A DNA stretch of 64,000 nt from Saprospiraceae bacterium (lineage in GTDB: Bacteria > Bacteroidota > Bacteroidia > Chitinophagales > Saprospiraceae), in the NCBI GenBank assembly GCA_016708265.1, contig JADJGA010000012.1, positions 124,001-188,000 of the forward strand, read 5' to 3'. The notes under the pieces are model-generated. The model was not told where the DNA came from. It saw only the letters and a program-made list of their open reading frames with translations, and did not search any database. Both the position numbers and the translations under genes were made by a program. Numbering within the stretch: position 1 is the first letter of the stretch; each line of letters begins with the position of its first letter. This document shows positions 35,701 through 45,535 of this stretch, piece by piece.

Positions 35701-38700
35701 GGTGATTATGTTTGGCATGATGAAGATGTAGACGGAATTCAGGACAATGGAGAGCAGGGCATTTCAGGAGTTCTTGTAGAATTGCTCAATAGTTCTGGAA
35801 CTGTCATTGCGACATCAACAACCAACGGAACCGGTAAATATCAGTTCATAAATATAGTAAATGTTGGAATACAAAATTATACTGTCAGAATAGCTGCTTC
35901 AAACTTTGCTGCAGGCGGTGTATTCGAAAGCAGTAATACTCTGAAATGGTATGCAACTACTAAAGATCAGGGAGGTGATGATACAAAAGACAGTGATGGT
36001 GATGTGAATGCTCATACAGCAACTGTAACTATGTTGTGTGGTAGCAATCTAACTATTGATTTCGGATTTTACAAAACATGTATGACTATCACTAAATCTG
36101 CAAATAAAACAACTGCAAGACCTGGTGAGGTTATAACTTATATGTTTTCAGTAACAAACTGCGGTGATGTAGCACTGGGAGGAGGAGTAGATTTTTATGA
36201 TGCATTACTCAATCCTGATCCACCTCATTTTATCCACCACATTTCTCTGGTGAATCCTGGAGAAACTAAATCTTTTACAAAGGATTATACAGTAGTTGTT
36301 GATGATTGTGAGATTCTTGTGAATACTGTAACTGCTATTGGGCATCCGGTTGATGGTACAGCTACTCTTACAAATACCGCAACCTATACTATCGATATCA
36401 ATTGTAAGGCATCAATCGGTAATTATGTCTGGGAAGATAAAAATGCTGATGGAATTCAGAATGATGGTAATACAGGAATTAACGGTATTGAAGTTAAGCT
36501 CTATACAGGAGCAGGAGTTTATGTTGCTACTAAAATTACTGCTAATGATCCTGTTACAGGAACACCGGGATACTATGTATTTACTGAACTTGAACCAGGT
36601 GATTATTATGTTTGCTTTAATAAAGGAGCTTATGTACTGACAACAAAAGATGCAGGTGGTGATAATGCTACTGATAGTGATGCAGATGAGATCACCGGTT
36701 GTACTGTTACTACAACACTTGATCAGGCTGAGAATGATATGACCTGGGATGCCGGTCTCTATAAACTGGCCAGTCTAGGAGATTATGTCTGGATGGACAG
36801 GGATGAAGATGGATGTCAGGATATTGACGAAAATCCGATTAAAAATGTAAAGGTAAATCTCTTTAAAGATGATAATACAGATGGAAATCCTGATGGGCCT
36901 GCAATTAGCCTGACTCAGACTGATGTCAACGGATTTTATCAGTTTATTAATTTAAAACCAGGTAATTATATTGTAGGATTTGAAAAGCCTGCAGGATATA
37001 AGACAATACCGCAATACTCTGCAACCTGTGGTGATGATAAGGATAGCGACGCTGACATAACCGACGGTTTATCAGGAACTGTTAACCTTATTTCAGGAGA
37101 GCATGATCCAACAATTGATGCCGGATTCAAATTGAGATTTGACCTTGCATTGATCAAACATGATCCTGCATTCCCTGCTAAAATGGGTCAGCCATTGACA
37201 TTTAACATCGAAGTATTCAACCAGAGCGAACCGGGAGCAGATGTTCAGGCTGTTGAAATTACAGATTATATCAATTTGACAGCTTATGATTTTAATCCTG
37301 CTATCAATCCGGGCTGGACATTAACAGGAAATAAAGCTAAATATATTTACAACGGACCACTATTAGCTCAGACAAGTGTAATCATTCCTATTACTTTAAC
37401 AGTAAAATATACAGCTACTGAAGCCACATTGAAAAATGAGGCTGAAATAAGCAGCTTTAAAGATATGGAAGGAGAAACACAGACAGAAGAAAAAGACTCA
37501 TATCCGGATGATAATCCTGATAATGATAATGATGTACAGTGCGGAAGTGCTGATGATGATAATATAAGTGGAAATGTTAAAGAGTTTCCTGGTCAGGATG
37601 AAGATGATAATGATGTGGCATGTGTGGAAATTTTTGACCTTGCTTTGAAAAAACTTGAAACAAGCACAGGACCTTATAATTTTGGTGACAATGTGACTTT
37701 TACATTTACAGTCTATAACCAGGGAACAATAGCTGCAACTAATATCAGGATAACTGATTATGTTCCTGATGGATTTACATATAATCCGGCTTTGAACCCG
37801 TCATGGACCCAAAGCAATACTACTACACCGGAATCTACGATTACAAGCACTCTAAATCCTGGCCAAAATACTACAGTAACTATAGTTTTGACACTTAAAC
37901 CAACAGCAAATCTGACTGAAGGTTGGGTAAACAGAGCTGAGATCAGCAGGGCAGAGAATACAAGTGGTACTAACTTGTCAGATTATGACTGGGATAGCAA
38001 TATTGATAATAATCCAATCAATGATACTGGTGGAAATCCTGATACTGGTAGCGATAATAGCATTGATGGAAATGGAACCGGTAACCCTGGAGATACAAAT
38101 CCGGCAACAGATGAGGACGATGCAGACCCTGCAAGAATAAAGGTTTATGACCTTGCATTGAGGAAGAAACTGATAACACCTGAACCATATACTTATTACC
38201 AGGATCTCACATTTGAGATCGAAGTATTCAATCAGGGAAATGAGATAATGAAAGATGTTGTTGTCAGTGACTATATTCCTTCAGGATATACTTTTAGTGC
38301 TGGACTTAATGCAGGCTGGACAGGGGCTGCTCCGACAGTAAGCAGGACAATAGCACAGATCGATCCAGGACAGAGTGTAAAAGTACAGATAGTGCTGAAA
38401 CTGGTTCAAACAAACGGTGGATCTGTAAATTGGGATAATTATTCAGAAATAGTATCTGCAAAGGATAAAAATGGAGTTAATGCGACTACATGGGATGCTG
38501 ACAGTAATCCTGGAAGTGACGCAGCTCATGAAAGAGCAGTTAAACCAGGATCAGCAGATGATGATAATATAGATGGACATTACATACCTGACGGAACAGA
38601 TGAAGACGATCATGATCCTGCAGGACCAAAGTTATTTGATCTTGCACTGAAGAAAGTTGAGACAAGTTCAGGACCATACAGATATGGAGATCAGGTGACA

Positions 38701-41700
38701 TTTACATATACAGTATACAATCAGGGTAATGTTTCAGCAAAGGATATTGAAGTGATGGATTATGTACCATCGGGCTTTAAATACGATCCGGCACTGAATC
38801 CGACATGGACACCTGCAGTAGTAACAAATCCAAAGAAGGTGATAGCAGGTCCGCTTGCACCGGGAGCTACTACAACAGTTACGATTGTACTGCTGGCACA
38901 GGCTACGGCCGATGTTGAAGACGGATGGACGAATAAGGCAGAAATAGTTAAGGCAAAGGATCCACAGGGCAATGATATGTCAGATAAGGACATTGACAGC
39001 GATCTGGACAATGATCCGAATAACGATGTTGGAGGAACACCAGACACACCGGAAGATGATAATGTCAGTGATGATGGAAAAGATGGAGATGGAGACGGTG
39101 TGACTGATGAAGATGATGCTGACCCGGCAAGAGTTAAAATTTATGATCTAGCATTGACTAAAAAAGTAATTACTGCTAAACCATATAGTTATTATCAGAA
39201 CCTGACATTTGAAATTGAAGTTTACAACCAGGGAAATGAGATAATGAAGAATGTAGTTGTTAATGATTATATACCTTCCGGATATACCTTCAGTGCTGCA
39301 TCAAATCCACAATGGACAGGAGCAGCCCCGACAGTAAGCAGGACTATATCTGTGATCAATCCTGGTCAGAGCGTAAAAATCCAGATAGTATTGAAACTTG
39401 CTCAAACAAATGGTGGAGAAACGCATTGGGATAATTATGCTGAAGTAGCTTCAGCACAGGATAAAAATGGCAATAATGCTACTACATGGGATGCAGACAG
39501 TAATCCAAATAGTGACTCACCTCATGAGAGAGCAGTTAAACCTGGTGATGCTGATGATGATAACATAAATGGACATTATATACCGGATGGAACTGATGAA
39601 GACGATCATGACCCTGCTGGAGTTGAGGTATTAGACCTTGCTCTCAGGAAGAAAACTGCATCTGCTTCAACCTTCCAGTATGACCAGATAGTGGTTTTCC
39701 AACTTGAAATCTTCAACCAGGGCAATGAGATAGCACATGATATATCTGTTGTGGATTATGTTCCTTCAGGTTATATTTATTTGCCTCACCTGAATCCAAC
39801 ATGGACTCAGGCACTTACTGACAAACCAGCAACAGTTATACCTGGACCTTTGGCACCGGGAGAACAAACTTCTGCTGTAATTTATCTGCAGTTGCAGTAT
39901 ACCCCGCAGGTAGGAGGTTATATAAACAGAGCTGAGATTTCTGGAGCAAAAGATGAACAAAACGCGTCATTTGACGATATAGACAGTGATCCGGATACTG
40001 ATCCGAATAATGATATTGGTGGTACACCGCTGACACCAGAAGACGATCATATCGATGATGACGGTAAAGATGGTAACAATGATGGAATCACAGATGAAGA
40101 TGATGAAGACCCGTGGACAACTCCTGTTGCAAGTATAGGAAACTATGTTTGGTATGATAATAATGACAATGGAACTCAGGATGATGGATTACCTTCAGTA
40201 GTTGGAGTTAAGGATGTGTTGGTCATTTTACTGGATTGCTCTGATAATGAGGTCTTAAGGAAGAGAACTGATCAGAATGGTCATTATTCATTCCCGAACC
40301 TGATTCCCGGATATTATAAACTGAAATTTGATGATCTGCCGGCTAAAACAATCTGGGCAAAACAAGACATTGGAAATGATGCATTGGACAGCGATCCGGA
40401 TGCAAGTGGAAATACAATATGTACAAACCTCGAACCTGGAGAAGATGATCCGACCTGGGATGCTGGCATACTTAAATTGTCTTCATTGGGCGATTTTGTA
40501 TGGCTTGATACAGACAGTGATGGTATTCAGGATAATAATGAAAGTGCAATATCCGGTGTAACAGTAAGATTGCTTGATGCAAACGGAAATGTTATTGGAA
40601 CAACACTGACAAACGAACAAGGTTTTTATCTGTTTGACAGTCTGCGACCGGGTACCTATATTGTACAGTTTGATCTGCCATCAGGACTCGCATATACTCT
40701 TAAGGGACAAGGTGGAAATCCTAACCTCGATAGTGATGCTAATGGAGCAAACAGTGGCAAAACTGATCCGATAGTTTTGGGAGCTGGTGTACACAGAAGA
40801 GACATTGATGCAGGGTTTAAATGTACAATTGATGTTCAGGTGGCAGCTGATGTTATAGTATGTCAGGGTGAATCAGTAAATATAACTTCATCGGTTACCG
40901 GAGGTGCTTCTCCAATTTCTTACTTATGGAGTACTTCTGCTACGACACCTTCAATAACTGTCACTCCTGCTGCAACCAAAACTTATGCTTTGACTGTAAC
41001 AGACAAATATGGCTGCGAGGATACTGATGAAATGATTGTAACTGTTGAACCTAAAGCAAAAATAGGAGATAGGGTATGGATGGATATTGACCGGGACGGA
41101 ATTCAGGATTACTATATAGGAGACCCTGATCTCGATGAAAATGGTATCAATGGTGTTACTGTAAATCTTTATAAAACTTCGAATCCTAATACAGTATTTA
41201 TGACTCAGCTTACTCATACATTTGTAGATTCAATGGGAATTTATGAGTTTGAAGTTTGCAAAGGTGACTATTTTGTAGAATTTGTTCCTCCTACTGGAAG
41301 CGGATACCTCTTTACTCTGCAGGATCATGGAGCTAATGATCTGCTTGATAGTGATGCTAATCCTGCCACAGGAAGAACAATATCGACTTACCTTGCACCA
41401 GGTGAAATTGACCATTCCTGGGATGCAGGATTTTATCTGACTGCTTCAATTGGAGACAGGGTATGGCATGATATCGATGCAGACGGAATTCAGGATCCAA
41501 ATGAACCTGGAGTAAATGGGGTAGTGGTTACTCTTAAACGTGGAGACGGATCAACAGTTGGTACAACAACAACTGCAAATGGTGGACTGTATGAATTTAC
41601 AGGTCTGATTCCGGATGATTATTATGTATGCTTTAATATAGCAGGTTCTGGATTTACTCAGATATCACCTAGAGATCAGGGACTCAATAATGCAGTTGAC

Positions 41701-44700
41701 AGCGATGTCGATCCATTGACAGGATGCACAGAGATCACAACAATAGTGGCTAATGAAAATGATATGACCTGGGATCTTGGATTATATAACCTTGCAAGCC
41801 TTGGAGACTATGTCTGGCTTGATAAAGATGCTGACGGTTGCCAGGATGCGAATGAAAGTGGTATTCAGGGTGTAATTGTTAGATTGTATAATGATGCTGA
41901 TGCAAATGGTGTACCTGATGGCCCTGAGTTAAATAATACTACAACTAATGCTGCAGGCTATTATAATTTCAATAATTTGTTTGCAGGCACTTATGTGGTT
42001 AAGTTTGATAAACCGTTAACATTTAAAACTTCACCAAAGAATAATAATGGAGGAACAGGATGTGATGATACAGCAGATAGTGACGGAGACGCAATATTCG
42101 GATATTCAGATCCTGTTGTATTGACAGAAAATGAACACGATCCAACTATTGATCAGGGATATTATCAAACCGCAAAAGTGGGCGATTATGTCTGGTTTGA
42201 TTTGGATGGAGATGGTATTCAGGATGCAAATGAAATAGGTGTTCCCGGAGTGATAGTAACATTGTACAAGGATACAAATGGAGATGGAATACCTGATACT
42301 GCCATAAGTACTAAAGTGACCAACAGTGGTGGTGATGCAGGAAAGTATTTGTTTGATAATGTAGATCCTGGTGTATATAAGATTTGCTTCGATGCAACTA
42401 ATACTCAGTATGAAGGATTTACAAAATCAAATCAGGGAGCAAATGATGCTGTTGACAGTGACGCATCTCAGATTGATGGATGTACACCTGTGTTTACAGT
42501 GCAAAGTGGAGATATTAACCTCACATTTGATGCTGGTTTGATAAAACTTGCTGAACTTGGAGATTATGTATGGGAAGACAGGAATGCAGACGGATTTCAG
42601 GATCCAACAGAATTGCCGATAGCTAATGTTAAGGTAGAATTGCTTGATGTTAATGGAAATATTCTTGCAACAAGCTTTACTAATAATAACGGATTATATA
42701 AGTTCGAAGACTTGATTCCAGGTGATTATTTGGTTAGGTTTACCAAGCCTTCAGGATTTGAACCTACAGCAGCCAACAATCCTGTTTCAGATGCTAAAGA
42801 TAGCGACGCCAACATAGTGACTGGTTTGAGTCATGTTGTAAATCTTGAAGCTGGGGAAAGCGATATGACAATTGATGCAGGATATTACAAACCTGCAAAA
42901 CTTGGTGACTATGTGTGGGAAGATAAAGATCGTGATGGTATCCAGGATCCTAATGAGAATGGAATAAATGGAATAGTTGTTACATTATACGATGGCAGCG
43001 GAAATCCAATATCCAATACAACTACAGGAGTCAATCCGGTATCGGGAGAAGATGGATACTATCTGTTTAATAATCTGAAACCCGGAACTTATCATGTATG
43101 TTTTGATAAGGGAAGTTATGATAAAATTTCTCCGAAAGACAGTGGTTCCAATGATGCCAAGGATAGTGACGCTGATCCGGTAAGTGGTTGTACTGTTCTG
43201 ACAGTACTTGAATCAGGTGAAACTGATCTTACCTGGGATGCAGGATTGTATAATCTGGCAAGTCTTGGAGATTATGTCTGGCTTGATATAAATGCAGATG
43301 GTATTCAGGATCTGACTGAATCAGGAATAAATGACATGCAGGTAAGGTTATATTTGGATACTGATAAAGACGGTAACCCTGATGGAGCTTCTATAGCAAC
43401 AACCAGTACAATAACTAATTTGGGTAAGGATGGTTACTATATTTTTGACAATCTGGAGCCAGGTGATTACATTGTACAGTTTATAAACAGCACATCTTAT
43501 CTAAGAACTGATCCAAATATGGGAGGTGATGATACAAAAGATAGTGATGCTAACTTATTGACTGGTTTTAGTCACAGTATAAATCTGATTTCAGGAGAGC
43601 ATGATCCTTCTATTGATGCAGGATTTTATTATGCAGCAAGCCTTGGTGATTACACCTGGTTTGATAGGGATGGTGATGGAATTCAGGATTCAAATGAGAA
43701 ATGTCTTGATGGTGTTAAAATTAAGTTGTACAGAGTAGATACTCATCCTGTTACAGGTGTTCTGGATACAGTTTATGTTGGATTTACATTGAGCCATTCA
43801 GTACTTGACGGACAGGATACATTGAAATGCGGATTCTATGAGTTCACAAATCTCAAGCCAACCAAATACTTCCTGGTTTTTGAAAATCCTAACTCTGCAG
43901 TTTATAATGTTTCACCAAAAGAAAAATTATTCAATAGAGCAGTTGACAGTAATCCAAATGAAAAAGGAAATACTTCAACTATTACTTTGAGTCCTGGTGA
44001 ACATAATCCGACTATCGATGCCGGATTCTACAGAGGTGAATGCTTGCTTGGAGTAGCATGGGAGGAAAATACTGGGAATGAATATAATAAGGTCAATATT
44101 TATGACAGTTTAGATTTTCCGCTTGTAGGTATTAAAGTTGATCTTGTTTACGATCCTGATCAATATATTACTACTGACGATAAAGTCATTATGACAGATT
44201 ATACTGATAATGAAGGAGTATACGAGTTTAATAATATTCCGATAGGACAATATTTTCTGGTACTTCACTTACCTGATAATCTGACTGTTGTCAATAATGA
44301 TGTTGGTGGTGATGATGAGAATGACAATGACTTCTATCTGAGTGAAGAAACCGGACAATACAGATCACAAACATTCTCAATTATGGCAAACAATGATGAA
44401 GAGTGTAAAATTGATATTGACGGAGGAACAGGCAAGAAAACATTCCCTCTCGACTTGCTCATATATGAGGTAAATTGGAATAAATTAGACAAAGTTGTTG
44501 AAATTGAATGGGAAACAATGAATGAGATCAACCTTAGTCATTACATACTGGAGAGAAAAGCAGACTTTGAAAACAGGTTTGTCGAGATAGGCAGCATTGA
44601 AGCTAAGGGATCAAGAGATTATAATGAGTATGGTGTAATTGATCCTAATGTGGAAAAAGGAACAAGGTACTATTACAGATTGATACCGGTAGATAATGAT

Positions 44701-45009
44701 GGCAGATCAAACAGAAACTATGTAGATGATGTAATTATACCTGGTGATCAGATGAAGGTTACAACTTATCCTAATCCTGCAAATTCAATTTTGAATATTG
44801 AGATACTTGGAAAATCCAATGAAATGCTCAGAATTGAGGTACTTGATAATATTGGAAGAAAGGCAGTAAGAGATATAGTAATTGAGAAAAACAATAATAT
44901 ATCCGAGAAAGTAAAACTTGATGTAAGCGATTTACCGCAAGGCCAATACTTCATAAAGGTCGTGTCCGGCCAATCAGTTGAAGTTCAGCGTGTGGCAGTT
45001 ATCAAATAA
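32743..45009 (+). CDS. Giant secreted SdrD-B/DUF11 repeat protein with T9SS tail
   Basis: Up to 4088 residues; the signal sequence (MQTQHIIKLFFVLISLLILP, cleavage after MLGQ) fits starts at 32767 or 32815 better than 32743. Residues up to about 860 are Ig/PKD-like with paired cysteines. Fourteen SdrD-B modules (ASIGNYVWEDKNADGIQ-type, Ca-binding DxDxDG) begin near 35329, 35692, 36406, 36766, 40129, 40480, 41056, 41440, 41794, 42169, 42550, 42895, 43255 and 43633, with a divergent fifteenth near 44035. A DUF11-like module lies near 36080 and six more at about 37138-40110; one PKD-like domain lies near 40820-41050. The end is a T9SS sorting domain (TTYPNPANSILNIEILG to VQRVAVIK). It is probably a long calcium-stiffened surface fibre or adhesin. 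Confidence 0.92.
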   Translation: MNDLNIYKMKTKNLIAYSFLFKNTMQTQHIIKLFFVLISLLILPFEMLGQFTGTVTSTESTCQANGTIKVSDALSTSEYALTGSTIPQIGPFVPEGGEVLFTDIPKGTYTVTEFKEDNTQPTVDILVPGNYQQNWTWTAVPTYSPCTGGTPTVKIHDFNIINATLLEQRPPFTYRISTKNGTLPANGQGSPDFLPVTEFIIQHPSGVGGWYELQAKDACGNFKTIKVYVPDLAPAPSVSSGFNNFANCDGDAQYTVSGSGGTGPYKFEILPGSTDQVGTVDYNITSKTYIFTANGTYIIRVSDECGGYKDITIKVIKYGNPELYLGGGLGKCGTGTPSGPGTGMFKISVPQYGIGPYTVSISSDCGFEQTFTNVATSFEVHDLPRPCNYTVTVTDGCGFTSVKNQNLIGPNVGVLSCSDKALCPDAGSELIKQQISIGFGPPYNPTYPITFDIKKNGVLPVPGYPKTISTYYVEQPLGPGVYSYTVVDACGASCSGAFEVLLYKDPTVMVDVSSLCFSAGQALLKGVNSNPYNATNNYNNYMIISPSANKIGYKGESDSPANSALFSNLLSEGFYTFKFTDGCKNVTTTATIPKYSQPTWEVAFGLICPPVERSDLKIVNIEPAGKIVGPYYWQIISEDSDIFTNPLPYPNSTGQTDSLFANLPPKNAFYDVATYNILGYDGCKNSYQNSGKVGLFPDEYLILDKTTVCADQSAKIKARVSTPIVGATYKYYRDGILVASSTLLYTYIQPALPGTYTAEIVVTAGGNTCSKTTPGLVVTSDGQLITSNPEPKCPDVSVNLFNYTTGSSPGTLTFWKDAAFTIPLNDPANVIVPGTYYVHLITQGPPSCDLSGTIVVTNKPCLASIGNYVWEDINANGIQDDGNTGLNLIEVKLYKDGAYIKTTYTGNHPVTGNPGFYLFSDLEPGNYNVCFVKGSNSLSPKNIGSNDETDSDADEISGCTEVTTLVYDENDMTWDAGIIIPCNISIGDYVWHDEDVDGIQDNGEQGISGVLVELLNSSGTVIATSTTNGTGKYQFINIVNVGIQNYTVRIAASNFAAGGVFESSNTLKWYATTKDQGGDDTKDSDGDVNAHTATVTMLCGSNLTIDFGFYKTCMTITKSANKTTARPGEVITYMFSVTNCGDVALGGGVDFYDALLNPDPPHFIHHISLVNPGETKSFTKDYTVVVDDCEILVNTVTAIGHPVDGTATLTNTATYTIDINCKASIGNYVWEDKNADGIQNDGNTGINGIEVKLYTGAGVYVATKITANDPVTGTPGYYVFTELEPGDYYVCFNKGAYVLTTKDAGGDNATDSDADEITGCTVTTTLDQAENDMTWDAGLYKLASLGDYVWMDRDEDGCQDIDENPIKNVKVNLFKDDNTDGNPDGPAISLTQTDVNGFYQFINLKPGNYIVGFEKPAGYKTIPQYSATCGDDKDSDADITDGLSGTVNLISGEHDPTIDAGFKLRFDLALIKHDPAFPAKMGQPLTFNIEVFNQSEPGADVQAVEITDYINLTAYDFNPAINPGWTLTGNKAKYIYNGPLLAQTSVIIPITLTVKYTATEATLKNEAEISSFKDMEGETQTEEKDSYPDDNPDNDNDVQCGSADDDNISGNVKEFPGQDEDDNDVACVEIFDLALKKLETSTGPYNFGDNVTFTFTVYNQGTIAATNIRITDYVPDGFTYNPALNPSWTQSNTTTPESTITSTLNPGQNTTVTIVLTLKPTANLTEGWVNRAEISRAENTSGTNLSDYDWDSNIDNNPINDTGGNPDTGSDNSIDGNGTGNPGDTNPATDEDDADPARIKVYDLALRKKLITPEPYTYYQDLTFEIEVFNQGNEIMKDVVVSDYIPSGYTFSAGLNAGWTGAAPTVSRTIAQIDPGQSVKVQIVLKLVQTNGGSVNWDNYSEIVSAKDKNGVNATTWDADSNPGSDAAHERAVKPGSADDDNIDGHYIPDGTDEDDHDPAGPKLFDLALKKVETSSGPYRYGDQVTFTYTVYNQGNVSAKDIEVMDYVPSGFKYDPALNPTWTPAVVTNPKKVIAGPLAPGATTTVTIVLLAQATADVEDGWTNKAEIVKAKDPQGNDMSDKDIDSDLDNDPNNDVGGTPDTPEDDNVSDDGKDGDGDGVTDEDDADPARVKIYDLALTKKVITAKPYSYYQNLTFEIEVYNQGNEIMKNVVVNDYIPSGYTFSAASNPQWTGAAPTVSRTISVINPGQSVKIQIVLKLAQTNGGETHWDNYAEVASAQDKNGNNATTWDADSNPNSDSPHERAVKPGDADDDNINGHYIPDGTDEDDHDPAGVEVLDLALRKKTASASTFQYDQIVVFQLEIFNQGNEIAHDISVVDYVPSGYIYLPHLNPTWTQALTDKPATVIPGPLAPGEQTSAVIYLQLQYTPQVGGYINRAEISGAKDEQNASFDDIDSDPDTDPNNDIGGTPLTPEDDHIDDDGKDGNNDGITDEDDEDPWTTPVASIGNYVWYDNNDNGTQDDGLPSVVGVKDVLVILLDCSDNEVLRKRTDQNGHYSFPNLIPGYYKLKFDDLPAKTIWAKQDIGNDALDSDPDASGNTICTNLEPGEDDPTWDAGILKLSSLGDFVWLDTDSDGIQDNNESAISGVTVRLLDANGNVIGTTLTNEQGFYLFDSLRPGTYIVQFDLPSGLAYTLKGQGGNPNLDSDANGANSGKTDPIVLGAGVHRRDIDAGFKCTIDVQVAADVIVCQGESVNITSSVTGGASPISYLWSTSATTPSITVTPAATKTYALTVTDKYGCEDTDEMIVTVEPKAKIGDRVWMDIDRDGIQDYYIGDPDLDENGINGVTVNLYKTSNPNTVFMTQLTHTFVDSMGIYEFEVCKGDYFVEFVPPTGSGYLFTLQDHGANDLLDSDANPATGRTISTYLAPGEIDHSWDAGFYLTASIGDRVWHDIDADGIQDPNEPGVNGVVVTLKRGDGSTVGTTTTANGGLYEFTGLIPDDYYVCFNIAGSGFTQISPRDQGLNNAVDSDVDPLTGCTEITTIVANENDMTWDLGLYNLASLGDYVWLDKDADGCQDANESGIQGVIVRLYNDADANGVPDGPELNNTTTNAAGYYNFNNLFAGTYVVKFDKPLTFKTSPKNNNGGTGCDDTADSDGDAIFGYSDPVVLTENEHDPTIDQGYYQTAKVGDYVWFDLDGDGIQDANEIGVPGVIVTLYKDTNGDGIPDTAISTKVTNSGGDAGKYLFDNVDPGVYKICFDATNTQYEGFTKSNQGANDAVDSDASQIDGCTPVFTVQSGDINLTFDAGLIKLAELGDYVWEDRNADGFQDPTELPIANVKVELLDVNGNILATSFTNNNGLYKFEDLIPGDYLVRFTKPSGFEPTAANNPVSDAKDSDANIVTGLSHVVNLEAGESDMTIDAGYYKPAKLGDYVWEDKDRDGIQDPNENGINGIVVTLYDGSGNPISNTTTGVNPVSGEDGYYLFNNLKPGTYHVCFDKGSYDKISPKDSGSNDAKDSDADPVSGCTVLTVLESGETDLTWDAGLYNLASLGDYVWLDINADGIQDLTESGINDMQVRLYLDTDKDGNPDGASIATTSTITNLGKDGYYIFDNLEPGDYIVQFINSTSYLRTDPNMGGDDTKDSDANLLTGFSHSINLISGEHDPSIDAGFYYAASLGDYTWFDRDGDGIQDSNEKCLDGVKIKLYRVDTHPVTGVLDTVYVGFTLSHSVLDGQDTLKCGFYEFTNLKPTKYFLVFENPNSAVYNVSPKEKLFNRAVDSNPNEKGNTSTITLSPGEHNPTIDAGFYRGECLLGVAWEENTGNEYNKVNIYDSLDFPLVGIKVDLVYDPDQYITTDDKVIMTDYTDNEGVYEFNNIPIGQYFLVLHLPDNLTVVNNDVGGDDENDNDFYLSEETGQYRSQTFSIMANNDEECKIDIDGGTGKKTFPLDLLIYEVNWNKLDKVVEIEWETMNEINLSHYILERKADFENRFVEIGSIEAKGSRDYNEYGVIDPNVEKGTRYYYRLIPVDNDGRSNRNYVDDVIIPGDQMKVTTYPNPANSILNIEILGKSNEMLRIEVLDNIGRKAVRDIVIEKNNNISEKVKLDVSDLPQGQYFIKVVSGQSVEVQRVAVIK

Positions 45010-45031
45010 AATTTAAAATCACTTCTAAATA

Positions 45032-45069
45032 GAAATGCCTGGCAATAAAGTTTGCCGGGCATTTTTTTT
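45032..45069 (+). terminator. Rho-independent terminator after the giant SdrD-B gene
   Basis: An AAATGCCTGGCAA / TTTGCCGGGCATTT stem with one G-T pair and loop TAAAG, followed by a T run. It begins about 25 bases after the stop. Confidence 0.87.
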
Positions 45070-45338
45070 AGAATTGTTGATCCTTCGATGGATTGGAAAA
45101 AAGACATCAAGGAAATCAAAAGTGAATACAGATCATACATTCCTGACTTATCCCATATAGATATTTTTGACAAAAATGAGTCTTTAGAAAATTTCATTTT
45201 CTGGCATAAACATAAGGATCTGCAGAAATTAAAATTTTTAATATTTGGTGTAATGAAAAAGGAGACCTAATAGATAAAAATGATCTTAAAAACCTTGGAG
45301 ATGTTCATAAATACCGATATTTACATAAATCAAAGCTT

Positions 45339-45535
45339 ATGTATAAAAAAATGTTTTATTGCAATAGTTCAAATACTAAGAAAAATTGTACAATTATGGG
45401 GAAACAAAGGTATAATGGCTATGGATGCAGCAAGCAATTTATAAGAGGAGAAAGGATAAAAAAGAGCATTTATGGATGGAATATGTAGAAGGGAAACATA
45501 CATATTCTCAATTATACCAAGAATATATATGTTAA
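45339..45535 (+). pseudogene. Decayed transposase fragment (zinc-ribbon DDE type)
   Basis: One frame reads MYKKMFYCNSSNTKKN, then MGKQRYNGYGCSKQFIRGER: the degenerate zinc ribbon (C-x-S..K-G-KQRY-C-x-x-C-x-x-QF) of Bacteroidota transposases. After a frame slip near 45465 a second frame reads HLWMEYVEGKHTYSQLYQEY, the helix-turn-helix region that follows in such transposases. Both frames then hit stops, and no catalytic domain is recognisable downstream. This is a dead insertion-sequence remnant. The exact IS family is uncertain. Confidence 0.6.

Noticed and set aside
45052..45270. 72-codon open frame after the giant SdrD-B gene
   Set aside because: It starts inside the transcription terminator, resembles no protein I know and ends before the decayed transposase; probably part of the remnant DNA.
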